Assembly: GCF_000516985.1 (NCBI RefSeq)
Contig: NW_006917091.1
Span: forward strand, 1,750,977-1,814,976
Origin: Pestalotiopsis fici W106-1
Taxonomy: Eukaryota; Ascomycota; Sordariomycetes; Amphisphaeriales; Sporocadaceae
Length of the DNA stretch: 64,000 nt
Reading direction: 5' to 3'
Each line of letters opens with the position of its first letter. Within the stretch, counting starts at the first letter, position 1. This document shows positions 22,712 to 34,798 of the stretch, piece after piece. Both the position numbers and the translations under genes were made by a program. The notes below the pieces were generated by a model that was not told where the DNA came from, made no database searches, and saw nothing but the letters and a program-made list of their open reading frames with translations.

Positions 22712-23921
22712 GGAGTCTTGATGGACAAATCATCAAGTAGGTGAAGAAGACGGTCCCCGAGCGACAAGCTCATGAAACGGGAATGGCGATACTAATGCCG
22801 GAACTCTGTTCATCGGGGACAGGCACTTTGAGGATACCGACCTGGTTGGATGCTCGCTCTCGGTGAGTTCAGCTGAGCTGAAATTCCACTTCTCCGCTGT
22901 TGCTGCTGGTGCTGCTGCTGCTGCTGCAATAGTCCAATGGAACCTACGAAGCAATGGCGCGCTTAGATGCAGTCGGTCGTGGGCTGCAGACCTACAAATG
23001 ACCAGGGTCTGGATCAATCTGGGTCATATTTGTTCAATGTCTGGACTTCAATTGTCAGAACGCGAGATTGGGGATCAGCACGTACGGGAATCAGAGGCGT
23101 CTAGATGATATGACCAGAAATACCACGCTAGACATTCAATCCTGCCAAAGAAGGACAATTATTCTCAAAAGTTTGGATGTCAAGCGAGGAGATGAAAGCC
23201 CGTGAAAGCAAGCAAGGCGTCTTGACGAGTCAACTGTCAAACCTCAATACGAAGTCAAACAAGGTATTCCCATCAGGGATTGCCCATGATAATATTATCA
23301 TACCCCGGGCGTAGTTCATTAGCAGCTGTCCAATGATGGAGGGAACTCGGAGCAGTTGAGTCAGGCCGTGCAGTAAAAGAGGTCCGAATGCTGCACGTTT
23401 CGAGGTTTTGGATGACAGGTGGGAGAAACCCCGATATTATCGGTGTGCTCATTCGTACCGTTCTCCGAGTATCTGTTACTTATTCAGAGTAAATCCAGTT
23501 CTCGCTTCATGGAGGAAATGACTTGGCTCCATGGTTTCCTCAAACATGTGTAAAAGGCATCACAATATTGCACTTGTCGAACGATTAGCATATGAGATGA
23601 GGAATTCGTGAAAGCGTAAAAAAAAAAGGACCGCAAATAAAAGTCGAAACCAGGATCTTCGTGATTCGTGAAGAGCATCCTAGAGTAAATGTACACGGAT
23701 TACAGTTCTTTTTTTTCTTCTCCTGTTCATCCACGCCAGCCTTGATCAATGTCCTTTCCGCATCGGTTGACAATGATCAACTTTCTTCCACTGCACCTCG
23801 GCCACGACTGCTTCCACCCCCAGGTTTCTCCATTCTCTCAAACATCACCATATAAAATTGTCGGTTGTTGTTGTTGGTTTCACAGGGAAAAAAAAAATGT
23901 CTCGCTCGGAGAGACAGCGCT
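22712..23921. other. intergenic, including a short (GCT)n tract
   Basis: No gene is supported. A GCT/GCA trinucleotide tract lies near 22903-22928 and gives a spurious poly-Ala run in both strands' open frames. A/T homopolymers occur near 23620 and 23710. Confidence 0.5.
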
Positions 23922-24680
23922 TTAGTGGTGGGCAGGCTCATCGTCCTCCTCCTCGACCAACCAGTCCTCGACGACGGGGGCGGCAGTGCCGGGGGCAACA
24001 GCCTCCTGGCCCTCAACCTCGACGGCCATGGACTCGTACTCCTTCAGGCTGCTGGCGAGGTCGGCCTCCTCGGGGGACTTGGGGGTTTTGGGGACGGAGA
24101 AGGTCTGCACCTGACCGACGGAATCCGAGTCCTTGACGGGAGTGGGCTTGTAGGCCTTGAGCTCCTTCAGGTACAGCTCCTGGACAAAGTCGGCTGTGAA
24201 AGATGGGTTAGTCATGTCAGTGACCGTGGCAAGAGTTTCATGGCGGCGCAGTGCAGTGAAATCTGGAGAAAGCGGAGCGAAAGCCGAGATTGATTGATGA
24301 AGGGGGGCATTGTCGTTTGATGGAAATGTGGCAAGGTGTCGTCGTGTCTGCCGGTTTGATTTGAGTTGATTTTGTGTCCCATACTCCACCTCCTGATCGT
24401 CGAGCTTTATCCAGTTGTCGTAATCGCCCGTTATTCGTGCTCAATCGCTTTCTCCAGATCCCAGAAGTGCTCCGGTGCATGTCCATGGCAACGTACCTCG
24501 GCGCGAGACGGTCGGCGCGATGAAGCCTCTGACGGCGTTGACTCTGGCAACGCGGGTGATGGCCGAGGCGGCCGAGCGAGCAGTCTGTTTCCCGGGCGCA
24601 TTCTCTGGTCAGTGGGAGGTTCTTTCTCGAGAAAAGATAAAAGTGTATCAACATACCGAAGCCCTGAGCTGAACGAGCAT
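23922..24680 (-). CDS. atp14: mitochondrial ATP synthase subunit h (Atp14)
   Basis: Proposed three exons on the minus strand: 24680-24657, 24602-24497 and 24193-23922, about 133 aa. The second intron (24194-24496) has donor GTACGT and acceptor TTTCACAG. The last exon encodes DFVQELYLKELKAYKPTP and KTPKSPEEADLASSLKEYE, then an acidic tail, closely resembling the fungal F1Fo subunit h, a small peripheral-stalk subunit essential for ATP synthase function. The middle exon encodes a Ser/Ala/Arg-rich presequence (ITRVARVNAVRGFIAP) expected for import into mitochondria. The first acceptor is ambiguous: the sequence is CAGAG, and only cutting after the second AG (exon from 24602) keeps the frame with the 24-nt first exon. 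The first exon is therefore the least certain part. Confidence 0.88.
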
Positions 24681-26491
24681 CTTGTCCGATGGAGTGTGGG
24701 GGAGGGGAAAATGCTCAATTGGACGGGGGAAGGGCGGAGGGGGATGGTGATAGGGAATACAAGAGGAGCGAGCTTTTGAATTGATGAGGCCTTTCGGTTA
24801 TCGAAACGTTCGACAGTGGATTAGCGCACTGGATTTTCCTGGCGGCTGGCCTCTTGGTCCCAGCACCCGCTTGGCTCCGTTGTAGTCACGTGATGCCGCG
24901 AGCCAGGTGGGGAAAGCTTTTTACCGTGGTCAGTGAGGCGAGTGGAAAATGTCGGGGTTGGAGGTCCCGTCTTCTGGGTTATCAATGCTTTTTTTTTTCC
25001 CCCTTGTTATGTATTTTGAGCAGCGGGATCTGTATTTGCCTACCAAGAAAGTATAAATATTGTGAATACGTAGTAGCATTTAAAATCCGACATTCGTTGG
25101 TTTCCGGTCCCTTACAGAGACAAGAGAAAATAACATCATGACCCTTATTTCCCTTGGTCTGTTTCCGGAGCTGAGGAAGCTGAGCTACCTGCATTGCATT
25201 GGTCAGATACGCTATCCGTCCATGATGACGGTGAGGCACCCACCATCTCCCACCTGGGTGACGACATGGAAGAGCTGCTAGCTCCAAGCTGTATACATCG
25301 CGGTCAGATTACAGCTCCAGTCAGGGTCTTGCTATCATCGATCGACTGTTTATCTCATGCAGTAACACGTCCCCTTTAAGCTTTGTCTTGGACGTTTACA
25401 CCCAGCACTCAGGTTCGTGTTTGATTATAGCCTAACCCAGCTTTTTAGCACAGCATACCCAGTCATTCGCATCGGGGGTCTGAGCTCTGTGCATTTCCCA
25501 CGAACGATGGATGGGGACCAACTCCAGATTCAACAAGCCCGGATTGTGGGGTTTGGGCAGAGTCTCCGTCTTTCTCTCTATCCCCAGGAACCTTTAGATC
25601 AGGGTCTATCGTGCATGAGGTTTAATTTCCATCGCTTGACGATACCCGTCAACACGCTGATGCTGCTATGCGCTCGCCCTTGTGAGTCATACGCAGTAGT
25701 TTGCTTATTATGCGAGTAATTTTGTGCTTGGGTGGTTTACTAGCAAAGCATTTGACCCTCTCTTTCCCATTGCCAGAATCTCGATTGATATGCAACATAA
25801 TTGCTAGGATGGTACGGGCCATGTCATATGCATCCTTTCTACTTTTGCGGATATTCCTAGTCTGTACCGTGTGCTACATGGAAACACACTCGACGCTGAA
25901 CCACGAGCAGCTTTTCAAGCCCTCTGCAGGTTGTTCAAAAAAAAAAAAATTAGGTCTACTTGTGAGAAGGGCTTGTTAGATGCATAGTTGAGTAGACATG
26001 GGAGCAGCTCCCCTAGGAATTGTTGGTTCAATTGTTCCAACCGTCAATCGCCATCCATCAACTTGCTCTTGGAACATGGAAAGTCATACCACTCAAAATT
26101 GTGTCACGAAGACAGTGATGCGTTCCATGGTGACCGCCACCTTCCCCAAAAGGTTTTCACAGTGCCCTTCCCTTGGTTTGACTTGGTTTAAAAAGGTCAC
26201 GATATGTGTTTTCTCCCTCTGGGGTCTCGCATGAAAGATGATATGTTGGCGTCGACTGGTCGTGGACAGCAGTGCCAAAAAGGTAGTAATAGCCATTCGT
26301 TGACAATAGCCCATTGCCTGATGAGGCTACCCATATGATATGGCAATGCCTGTTATTGCATAAACACTCATTCGACGTGCAGGAAGTAGTGGTCATAATC
26401 TATCAGGCATTCAGTGCTATCATGTAGCTGGTATCTAGAGGAAACGCCCCGGCGCCGGACGCAAATATGGATATGTTTTGAAAACACCATT
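24681..26491. other. intergenic region
   Basis: No supported gene. The 200 bp next to 24680 presumably form the atp14 promoter. Open frames around 25417-25979 have no recognisable sequence. Confidence 0.5.
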
Positions 26492-27885
26492 TCAATCAGA
26501 CGTACTCTTCTCTTGCCCTTGTATCGCCGTGCTTTTCTTGCCTTCCCTCGGCTCGTTCTCGGATGACGTCTCGCCGTCGACATCGTCTAGAATTGTTTCG
26601 CCCGTTCTCGTTAGTTGCAGGTTTGGCCGTAATACCTTGTGGTAATCGGCCCCCGAGATGCGCCGTCCTTGTTCGGCGAGGTCTGCCTCTTTGCTCATTA
26701 TGGTTGACACACATCCAGAGTCGCGATGAATAGACGACTCGAGTTGAAAGCCCGAATCGCGATGCGTATACGTCGACGGTGGAGCACTGATCGGAGGGTC
26801 CTTCTTTTTGGCGCCCGATCCTCCTGATGAGATTGTGTTGTCGGTAATATCCAGGGCATTGTTCATCGGGTTTGAAGCCCGGACAACCTTGGCAATCAGA
26901 TCTGCCATGTTGAGCTCGATGTGGAGTTTGAGCAGGTATACCAGAGGATGGAATTGGATATAACTATGGTTGTGTCAGCTTCGAAATGTCTGATGGAATC
27001 GGTATAGAGACAACGTACATGACACCAGTTCCAATAGACATGGAGCCAATGAGGATCACCTAGTGCCTTGTTAGTACCATCTCAGCATTTAGGCATGGGG
27101 AAACAAACATCCAAGGATATTGAGCAACAAATAATGGCCAGGTTGAATCGATATAACGGCAGATATTTGGTTAGGCCAGCAGAAATGAGATTGTGGCGTA
27201 CTGTCCGGAGGAAATATACGTTCAAGCCAGCATCAACGACGGCGAATATAGCTTTTTCGGTCCTGTCCCAGATATCGTTGATGTGGATATATGTTTCGCT
27301 GATTTGCAGTCGAGCTGGCATCCATATAATAAAGACACTGATGTTGATCATGAGTACGATGAAGAAGACACTGAGCCTAAGGCGCCTGGCTAGGGACTTG
27401 TTGACCATGACCAGGGCTACTCGATTGATGATAATTTGAAGGATGCATTGCATCTGAACCACCCAGAATACCACTGCAAAAATTCCGTAAGTGAGCAAAT
27501 CATCAATTCTGCGTCTTAATTTTGGGAGGCCTACGGATGAAAAAGTAAATCCAAAAGCTAGATCAGAGTCAGTTGATTGAGCTGGCTGGGAGCACACAAG
27601 ATGGGGGAATACCACTCACCTGGCCGGTATGCTGCCTTTCAGGAACAGCCAGCTGATGATGGAAATCGTCACACTGGCAGTCCATTCCGACCATATCATG
27701 ATTGGATAGGCTGTGAATAGCTTGCCCTTCTTGTAGGCCGAATAGGACTGGCGTGCGGCCTTGGTGGCGGAGAACATGGCACTGCAGAGACTGAAGCCCC
27801 ATATGATGCTGCAGGCATGCAAGATGTTGCTCTCTAGAACCTCGTTCGTGTACCATGGCGGTACGAGTGTGCCACGGGGGGCCAT
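26492..27885 (-). CDS. fungal seven-TM-type integral membrane protein, unknown function
   Basis: Five exons on the minus strand: 27885-27620, 27557-27535 (23 nt), 27473-27109, 27059-27019 and 26963-26492. All introns are GT-AG, phases agree, and the product is 388 aa. Start MAPRGTLVPPWYTNEVLESN. Hydrophobic stretches include ILHACSIIWGFSLCSAMF, MIWSEWTASVTISIISWLFL, SFWIYFFILVFWVVQMQCIL, LRLSVFFIVLMINISVFIIW, KAIFAVVDAGLNVYFL, FNLAIICCSISLDVILIGSM and VIYIQFHPLVYLL. The C-terminal cytoplasmic-looking tail is about 130 residues, Ser/Asp/Lys-rich. The pattern matches a common family of filamentous-fungal integral membrane proteins annotated only as such; a receptor-like topology is possible but no ligand or coupling partner can be inferred. 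Confidence 0.85.
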
Positions 27886-30800
27886 GACGGCGGCGGGCGG
27901 CGCGACTCCGCCTGAGGTCGCTGTCGGTAGTTGTCCACTATAGGGCTTGTCGGATCGTTTGTTTGTGCTTGCCTTGTCGTCGTTGTGATGGGGCAGCCAT
28001 ACGATCGAACCCACACGTCTGTACGGCAAAAAGGCCCGGCACGATGTTCTTTGAACTCCAGATCCAAAATCCACAATATGATTGATTGTTCCAGAAATAG
28101 GACTAGGTATGGTCTTGGGGGAAAGGCCAAAGGGTGGGGCCCAAACGTTTTGTTATACTCTGACTTTCGCCTCTTCCGTGGTCTTGCCCTGATGGATGTA
28201 CTTTATTTTACCTACCTACCTACACAGAGACTCGACTGGCTGGGGTTCAATGGAAACACCGGGGAGCGCGAGACGCAGACAGAACCCAGATCCGAATCGC
28301 TCACCTATGCTTTCTCCTCTCTTCCCTTCCTTGCCCAAAAGCATCTGCATGCCTGTCCCTTCTCTCTTTTACTCGCTCAACCCTGGGCCAGCACAAAAAA
28401 GCTGCCAACCCAAACTTTCCTAGCTGGCCACGACTATGCCGCGACGAACCCTGTCTCACACCCTTTGCCGGCGTCTCGGCAGCCCATTCCTACGCGCGCT
28501 ATGAGGTTACCGTGCATTAGCTCGACATTATAAACTCTATTAGACCCAGGAAAACAGCTCGCTTGTCCACCTACATATACCTCCTCCATGAATCCCCCCA
28601 ATCGTTCTGCGGATTTGGAATTTTTCTTGGCCAGCTATTGTGCAGACCCCGGGCCATCGAGTTTTAGTGATCGGTCAGCGGCGTTTTTATTTTCTTTCTT
28701 TTTTTTCCTTTCTTCCATTTCTCCTTCCTGATCTGAGATCTCTCCAACGGTGACCCCGTAACAATGTTTAGCTCGGCTCTCGCGCTCAAAACAATTACCT
28801 ACTACTATGTACTACCAAGACTACCTATACTACCGAGCAAATGATATTGATTTCCAAGCACATTGTGCTGTTCCCGTTTCCCCGGTTAATGAGAAAGAAC
28901 CCAACACATTTAGAGACAAAAGCGTTTCACATGTCATCTCAATAGGCTTAGTTTGTTTATTGCTTACCGACAATACTACGGACTATACCTGATCAATCCA
29001 GCGATCACTTTACGTTTTGGGAATATCGTGACTCGTCGCACATATTAATGCTGACAGACTGCTTTTCAGCCCTCGTCTATTCATCAATATGTATGCCATC
29101 CATCTATGCAATAGTCCTACCGGAGAGGACCTCCGAGCTATCCACCGGGTTTTCTGCTCGCACTCCCCGGCATTGACCGGCTAGAGGGTAGCGAAAGAGG
29201 CAGTGCAGAACCGTAGGCCCGAGGAAAACATTTTCTCCCTTCTATGTTTTAAGGTTCTCACTAGAGGGGAGGCCGGACGGATGACTGTAACCAACGTTGC
29301 GTCACGTGAAGCTATATGTATGAAGCTTTCAGATACGGTGTTGCCACAATAATGGGCAGAGGACAGATGAGGGTTACGTATGTGTAAATGTGTGGCTAGA
29401 TGACAGCACGAATCAGAATTTGAACCTTTCCGCCCAAAACTCTTTTTCATCTTGCGGTCACTGCTATTCACGCTTCCGCCCATGTCATTTTGATGTAAAT
29501 AGCATGTGGGACTTTTCTTCTTTCCCATGTTCCATGCTTGAAAATTGCATGCCGGCAAAGCCCAGAATGTCCCATGCTTTTTTCCTTGTTGGCCACCCCC
29601 TCCCCCCTGTCAACTCAGTTGATCCCGTACAAAGGTCTATACAGATGATATAGCTTAAAATGCCCGAGGCATGGTTTTACACCGAAAGATGACTTACCGA
29701 CCTTGACCGAGAGAGTGGAAAGAAAATAAAGCCTACTATGTCCGGCTCAACCCGCCACAACGTCGATGACCAAATCGAGACTTGATTCGATGAAAAAGTG
29801 TATCTTGCCGTTTTACTTGCCAAGGCTTTTCGTCCTGCTTTGTTTTGTTTCTAGGCCCAGCCACCCTTTTGCCGAGGGCATTATAAGACATGGCAGTGTA
29901 AACAGATCCCAACCTTGCATTGATTTACCCAAGGTGCTGTTCCCTCCTCGGAAAAAATAATGGCCTAGAACATCTGCAGGGTATCCATGTGAGACCTGTC
30001 AACTGTCAAAATCCCCGGCTGCCAAGTCCTGCATGGGCAAAGCTGGAATTAACCCCGGACCTTACAACATCATATTTTTCAGCATGCTGCTTTTCAGAAT
30101 TACGGCCCTTGACGGCCTTTTATTACTCAGTTACTTGCCAAGAGCCATATGTGTGGCCTTCTGGACACTTCTTGCAGATGGAATGCCTGCTGCTGCTCCA
30201 ACCCTCTAGTCTTCACAACCAAGGAACCCCAGCTCGCTCGCTGTTTTTGCATAACACTGGACTCTCCCGAACCTTACTCATGATTCGAGACGCCCATGCC
30301 CATTCGATCGTCGTGGCTCAAAAAGCATAAAGTCAAAACGGTCTGAACTTCGCATATGCATGCGGTTAGATCCATTATACATCTTGAGAATGACGGCACG
30401 TGACCGCGACAAAAGTCAGGCTATTTCCTCGGATGATGGACGGGGACCCTGGAGGAAAGAAAATTCCAGGGTTCGCTGGGACATGACTGTAGCTCCTCTT
30501 CTCGCAAGTGCTCAAGATGCGATTGGACGAGGAAACGTGTGTCTGCTACTTGGTGGTTGCAGGACGTTGTTGCATCTCCAAGATTCTAGCACCCACCCAT
30601 CAACTCACAGCTTTTAGTGGAAACCACCAGGTGGAAAGGGCGGGAGCTTCTGAGCGTCCTACCGGGGTTTGACATGTTCTAGAAAAAATCTGTGGCCATG
30701 GCTCTTTGATTACTCTATCCCACTCGGGCTCCGGATCAGAAAACGCGAGCCTATCAGAGGATTTGCGAGTTCCCTCCATTGACCCTCCTCCAGTATCTCC

Positions 30801-31689
30801 AATATACTCCAACACAATATTCTGTTTATCTAGGTATCTGGAGAATTACGGTCAACTCCATTCATTATTGGCCTGTTGTGTTGCGCACAATTGCCACCTC
30901 GTTGTTTGGGATATGAGAATTGATCCATATTTCGGGATTTGCGCCAACTCTGAACGAAGAATCAAGTGCTGGAATCGTCAGCAGGCGGGAACACATTCCT
31001 CCGTCATGGTGGTGGTCCTCTCAGAATCTACATGTCAGTCACGGAATTCGTGCTCAATCAAGGCGCTGGATAACTACTCATGAGACTGCTCTTGGCATAA
31101 TTTACGTTGTAAAAGGCCCCGTAAGTGTCACCACAGGATAATCACCGAAGAAAAATACTGTTTCTGGATGCGGTATAGTGTTTGCCACGGCGGTAGACGA
31201 GTCGCAATTAACTTGTGTAACCAACAAAACCCCATGACTAATCCATACGACTACGCTGGTTACCACTAATTGCACCGTCTCCAAAGTCATGATATTTTAA
31301 TCATTAATTTTGCCAACTGTTATGATCTAGAGCCGCAAAGTCTCTACATGGAGAGTCTACATGGTTCGCAAAACCAAATATGAAGGTGATTCGCAGCAAA
31401 ATATGAAATTTATGGGGGATGGAGAAGCGATACAAAACGACCAACGATCAATCAAACCTTTTCCTTTCCAGTATCTAGAAACTAAATTCTACTATAACTG
31501 TGACATTCTTGATATCTTCAGCTGCGGCGATATTGACAGTAACCATAATGTCTGTTGTGATCAAAACATCAAACCTTTCACTGGAAGCCAGAGTTACTGT
31601 TGCTGAATAAAACATTGAGTGCAGTAAATTTCGATCATCCCATTGATCAAAGGGCTCGCTCGCAGCTTGGGAAGAAGCGCATAACATAT
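27886..31689. other. gene-poor region of 3.8 kb
   Basis: The first kilobase upstream of 27885 is the promoter side of the membrane-protein gene and contains a CTAC repeat near 28210 (ACCTACCTACCTACAC). Elsewhere there are only short random frames. No RNA gene or transposon end was recognised. Confidence 0.5.
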
Positions 31690-32360
31690 TCAGTCGAGGT
31701 AAGACTGGCCAGTCCGTGAACGTTCCCGCGGGATCATGCTAATCCTGTACACATTGTGAGCATATAATCGGGACGTATCAAAGACGACTGGTTCGCCAAT
31801 CTCGATATTCAAATCCATATTTCCATCCCAGAGGTCACCATAAATCAGGCATAGCTTCAGGTACGGATTGCCTGCTTGGAGTAGCTCCAGAAACTTAGAT
31901 GTCGTCTTTGCCTTGAGCTTGTCAAAGACATCATACAACTCGTTCTGTGGACCTCGCACTTCTATCGACCATGCTCAGGCAGTAGGCATTCATTAATTGG
32001 AACTAATAACTATTTAGAATCAAGGAGTTTGAGGTTTCCAAAGTAATAGAGCACAATAAAACAGGCTCAAACTCCATTATGTTGTGTTGCACATAGTCAG
32101 TCAAGTTGCTCTATAAACCAACAACCTTGAAGCGCTAGCATTTCTTCACCCAAATTCGACAATCTTTCCAAAAAGTGAAATTCCGAGCAAGTCTGACAAA
32201 ATCGCAGCCAAGGAAGCGTTCTTCTGCTACCTCTAAATTCATATTTTCTCTTTGACAGTTTGGAACCAACACGGTCAGGTTGTACTTTTGGTAGCACTAG
32301 ATGCTTTTCATGTCCTCCACCTTGGTCTTGGATATTTCCATAAATCCATCCGTGCACCAG
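31690..32360 (-). pseudogene. decayed fructosamine/ketosamine-3-kinase-like gene
   Basis: The minus-strand frame at 31959-31690 carries the C-terminal signature of the fructosamine kinase family: KLCLIYGDLWDGN, GEPVVFD and YAHNVY. These correspond to the family's HGDLWDGN catalytic loop, its EPVIFD metal-binding block and YAHNEYE. The catalytic-loop His is Tyr here. Upstream, at 32357-32097, a second frame gives weaker N-lobe-like similarity (HGWIYGNIQD), and several stops and frame changes lie between the two. Fructosamine kinases phosphorylate the sugar of glycated amines and lead to deglycation. No intact frame of about 300 codons exists, so this is read as a remnant. The upstream limit is approximate. 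Confidence 0.72.
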
Positions 32361-32925
32361 CCCATGGTAATATTCAACGCGTCCAGAGAAAGTCTTGGAT
32401 TACCTCGAGTGTATTTACCAGAAAGTCTAGAATATTTGTGCAAGTCGATCCTACTATGCTACCTCAAACTTGGCCCCTAACCAATTTAGCCCAGTATGAA
32501 CAACCAAGTGACCTTACCCCTGGACCCAAACCCGAACCCACTCAAGCAGTCACCCGTACATAGTGCGCGCCAAATGCTTAACGCGCCCCCCCCCAAAACG
32601 TCCAGGACAACCAGCTGACCCCTGCGCAGACTGACGCAAGAACCCCCCCACCTTGGCAACCCCGTGCTTAGCCAGTACCCGTGTAGGTGTGTACTACAGT
32701 CACCTGCCTACAGGTAGGTAGGTACCCATCTCAGCCTTATCCATTCCATCAACATAGCGATCATCAAGATATTTCTTTTTCTGGTTCATTATTGGATTTC
32801 CATCAACAACAGCTTCTTCTGTACTTGATTATACACAAAGGGCAAAAACAGAAGAGACACGCCAGAATTACGCGCACAATCAAGCAGGTAGCACAGGCAG
32901 CAGGCAGGCAGGCAGGCAGGTAGTC
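32361..32925. promoter_or_regulatory. upstream region of the GDSL hydrolase with short tandem repeats
   Basis: The segment contains a C-run (CGCGCCCCCCCCC near 32582), a GTAGGTAGGTA tract near 32710 and a (GGCA)n tract ending just before the ATG at 32926. These are consistent with a fungal promoter and leader, but no site can be assigned. Confidence 0.4.
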
Positions 32926-34030
32926 ATGGGGTCCAACAGCGGCAGATCCCCTCTCCGGGTTCTTTGTCTGGGCGACTCCCTGACGGGCGGCTTCCCTGCC
33001 CAGCATCCATACGGCGGCAAGCTGGAGGAGCGCCTCGAGGCCGCGTTCCCGACGACGCACCACGTCGAGGTCGAGGTCGACGGCGTGCCCGGCGAAATGG
33101 TGACGGGCGGGAGGTTTGCCCGCCGCATGCGCAACCTGTGGAGAATGTACCCCGATGAGCGCGCCTTTGACTGGACCATTGTATTGGGTGGTACAAAGTA
33201 AGGAGGTCCCCAAACCAAGAGATTTGCGGATTTCTTCTTCTTTTCCCTTTTGCGAATGCTTGGGACCATAATGCCCATGTAGTGGTGTGGCTAAACCCAC
33301 TAAACATGGATTCGACTAACTTTGTGGGCTCTACATAGTGATCTTGCATGGCGCCACCCGGCCAGCGAGGTTTTACAGGAACTCGAGAGAGTATGGGCAA
33401 TTCCGCTATCCAAAGGGAGCAAGGTGTTGGCCTTGACAATACCCGAGTGCAAGGTCGTGAATGAGGCCCTGGACGAAGCGAGGAAGACGATCAATGACGG
33501 CATCAAGGCTTGCAACAAGCAGAACTTGTAAGTTACAGTCTTGCCCGNNNNNNNNNNNNNNNNNNNNNNNNNNNNNNNNNNNNNNNNNNNNNNNNNNNNN
33601 NNNNNNNNNNNNNNNNNNNNNNNNNNNNNNNNNNNNNNNNNNNNNNNCTCTCTCTGTCTCGCCTTGTTGCTCGTAATGCCCTCCTGCCATGCTGCTGACA
33701 AAGACCGACCCTCGTTACAACAGCTACACATTTGACCTTCACAAGGCCGTACCATTCCATAGCATGTCTACAGAAGACCGGGTAAAATACTGGGACCCAG
33801 ACGGTGTGCATTTCACCGAGGCTGGCTACGACTTGATTGGAGAAAAGGTGGCCGAGGGGCTGATCAAGATCCTGCACTTGGAGGAAGCACAGTCTACAGA
33901 AATCAGCTCCATCGTGTCGGACGAGAGACAGAGGAAACTGATTGAGGAATTGATTTTCGAGGAGGAAAGAGGCAACCCCAGACTCTTGAGCCAGGGGTGG
34001 ATAATTGTGCGAAAGCGTGATCTTGATTGA
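32926..34030 (+). CDS. GDSL/SGNH-family hydrolase, interrupted by an assembly gap
   Basis: Exon 1 is 32926-33197, intron 33198-33338 (donor GTAAGG, acceptor CATAG) and exon 2 33339-33527 (donor GTAAGT). A 100-N gap (33548-33647) then hides the next acceptor; coding resumes in the last exon, visible at least from about 33689 to TGA at 34030. SGNH features: GDSL block with nucleophile Ser18 (LCLGDSLTGG), the block II Gly in DGVPGEM, block III as LGGTND formed across intron 1, and block V DGVHFTEAGY with the catalytic Asp and His. No signal peptide is visible, so an intracellular esterase or lipase-like acyl hydrolase is inferred; the substrate is unknown. The C-terminus (LSQGWIIVRKRDLD) looks complete. 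Confidence 0.85.
33548..33647. other. assembly gap (100 N)
   Basis: Exactly 100 Ns, a conventional placeholder for a gap of unknown length. It lies in the second intron or next exon of the GDSL hydrolase and is followed directly by a CTCTCTCTGTCTC tract. Confidence 0.99.
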
Positions 34031-34798
34031 GTTATGCCGTTTCCCCCGTCCTGCACATGCCTTGCCGCTTGGATAAATATCATGGATTGCAACCCACTTT
34101 GAACCCCCTTTGAATGTAATCATGCGATGCAATATTTTTGTGTCGAAAAGAGCTTCTACATGGATAGACTGCACTCGATGAAAGAAATCTAGTGGGATAT
34201 TGCTTTTACTCAAACTATGCAGCGAACTTACTCTTCAGGAACATGATCAATGCAGCTTTGAATATAAATACATCAAAGAATGAGATTAACACGAGAGCCT
34301 TTGGCAAGATTTGAACTACTCGTTGCCAAGGTTATCCCAAACACGATGAGTGAGAGGAAAGAAATGAGAGAGAAAGCGAAAAGATAAAAGACTCTGGAGA
34401 GGAACAAAGGACAAAAAGCAAAAATTGAAATCGGTGTCTCGTAACCCCATGTGGAAAATACAATAAACAGATGGTGAAACTTTTGCCAGGCCAACTTACC
34501 CTAGAATTCAACACTCAGCCACTGAAGAAGCTTTTGCTGTTGGTCGACAAACGCTTATTGCAATACATCCATCTACCTTCATTCCTCTGCCTCGTGGCTG
34601 CGTATGAATAGGTCTTTTATTCAGCCATTCATTCAGCCCAGCAAGGGATTACTTGATTCATTCGTCCAGTTTGATCATCTGTGACTAATGATATTATGGA
34701 AGCCTCTACTGCGGCCATCCATTATACTCTATCTATGCCACCATGTACACCGTAAACGCCGTGCAAATCATCATTCATTACCGCGGAACCACTGCGGT
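34031..34798. other. intergenic, convergent 3' flanks
   Basis: AT-rich segment between the convergent GDSL hydrolase and CSN4 genes. No gene or repeat is supported. Confidence 0.5.

Noticed and set aside
22863..22960. Poly-alanine protein fragment
   Set aside because: Produced by a GCT/GCA trinucleotide tract that gives poly-Ala or similar in several frames on both strands.
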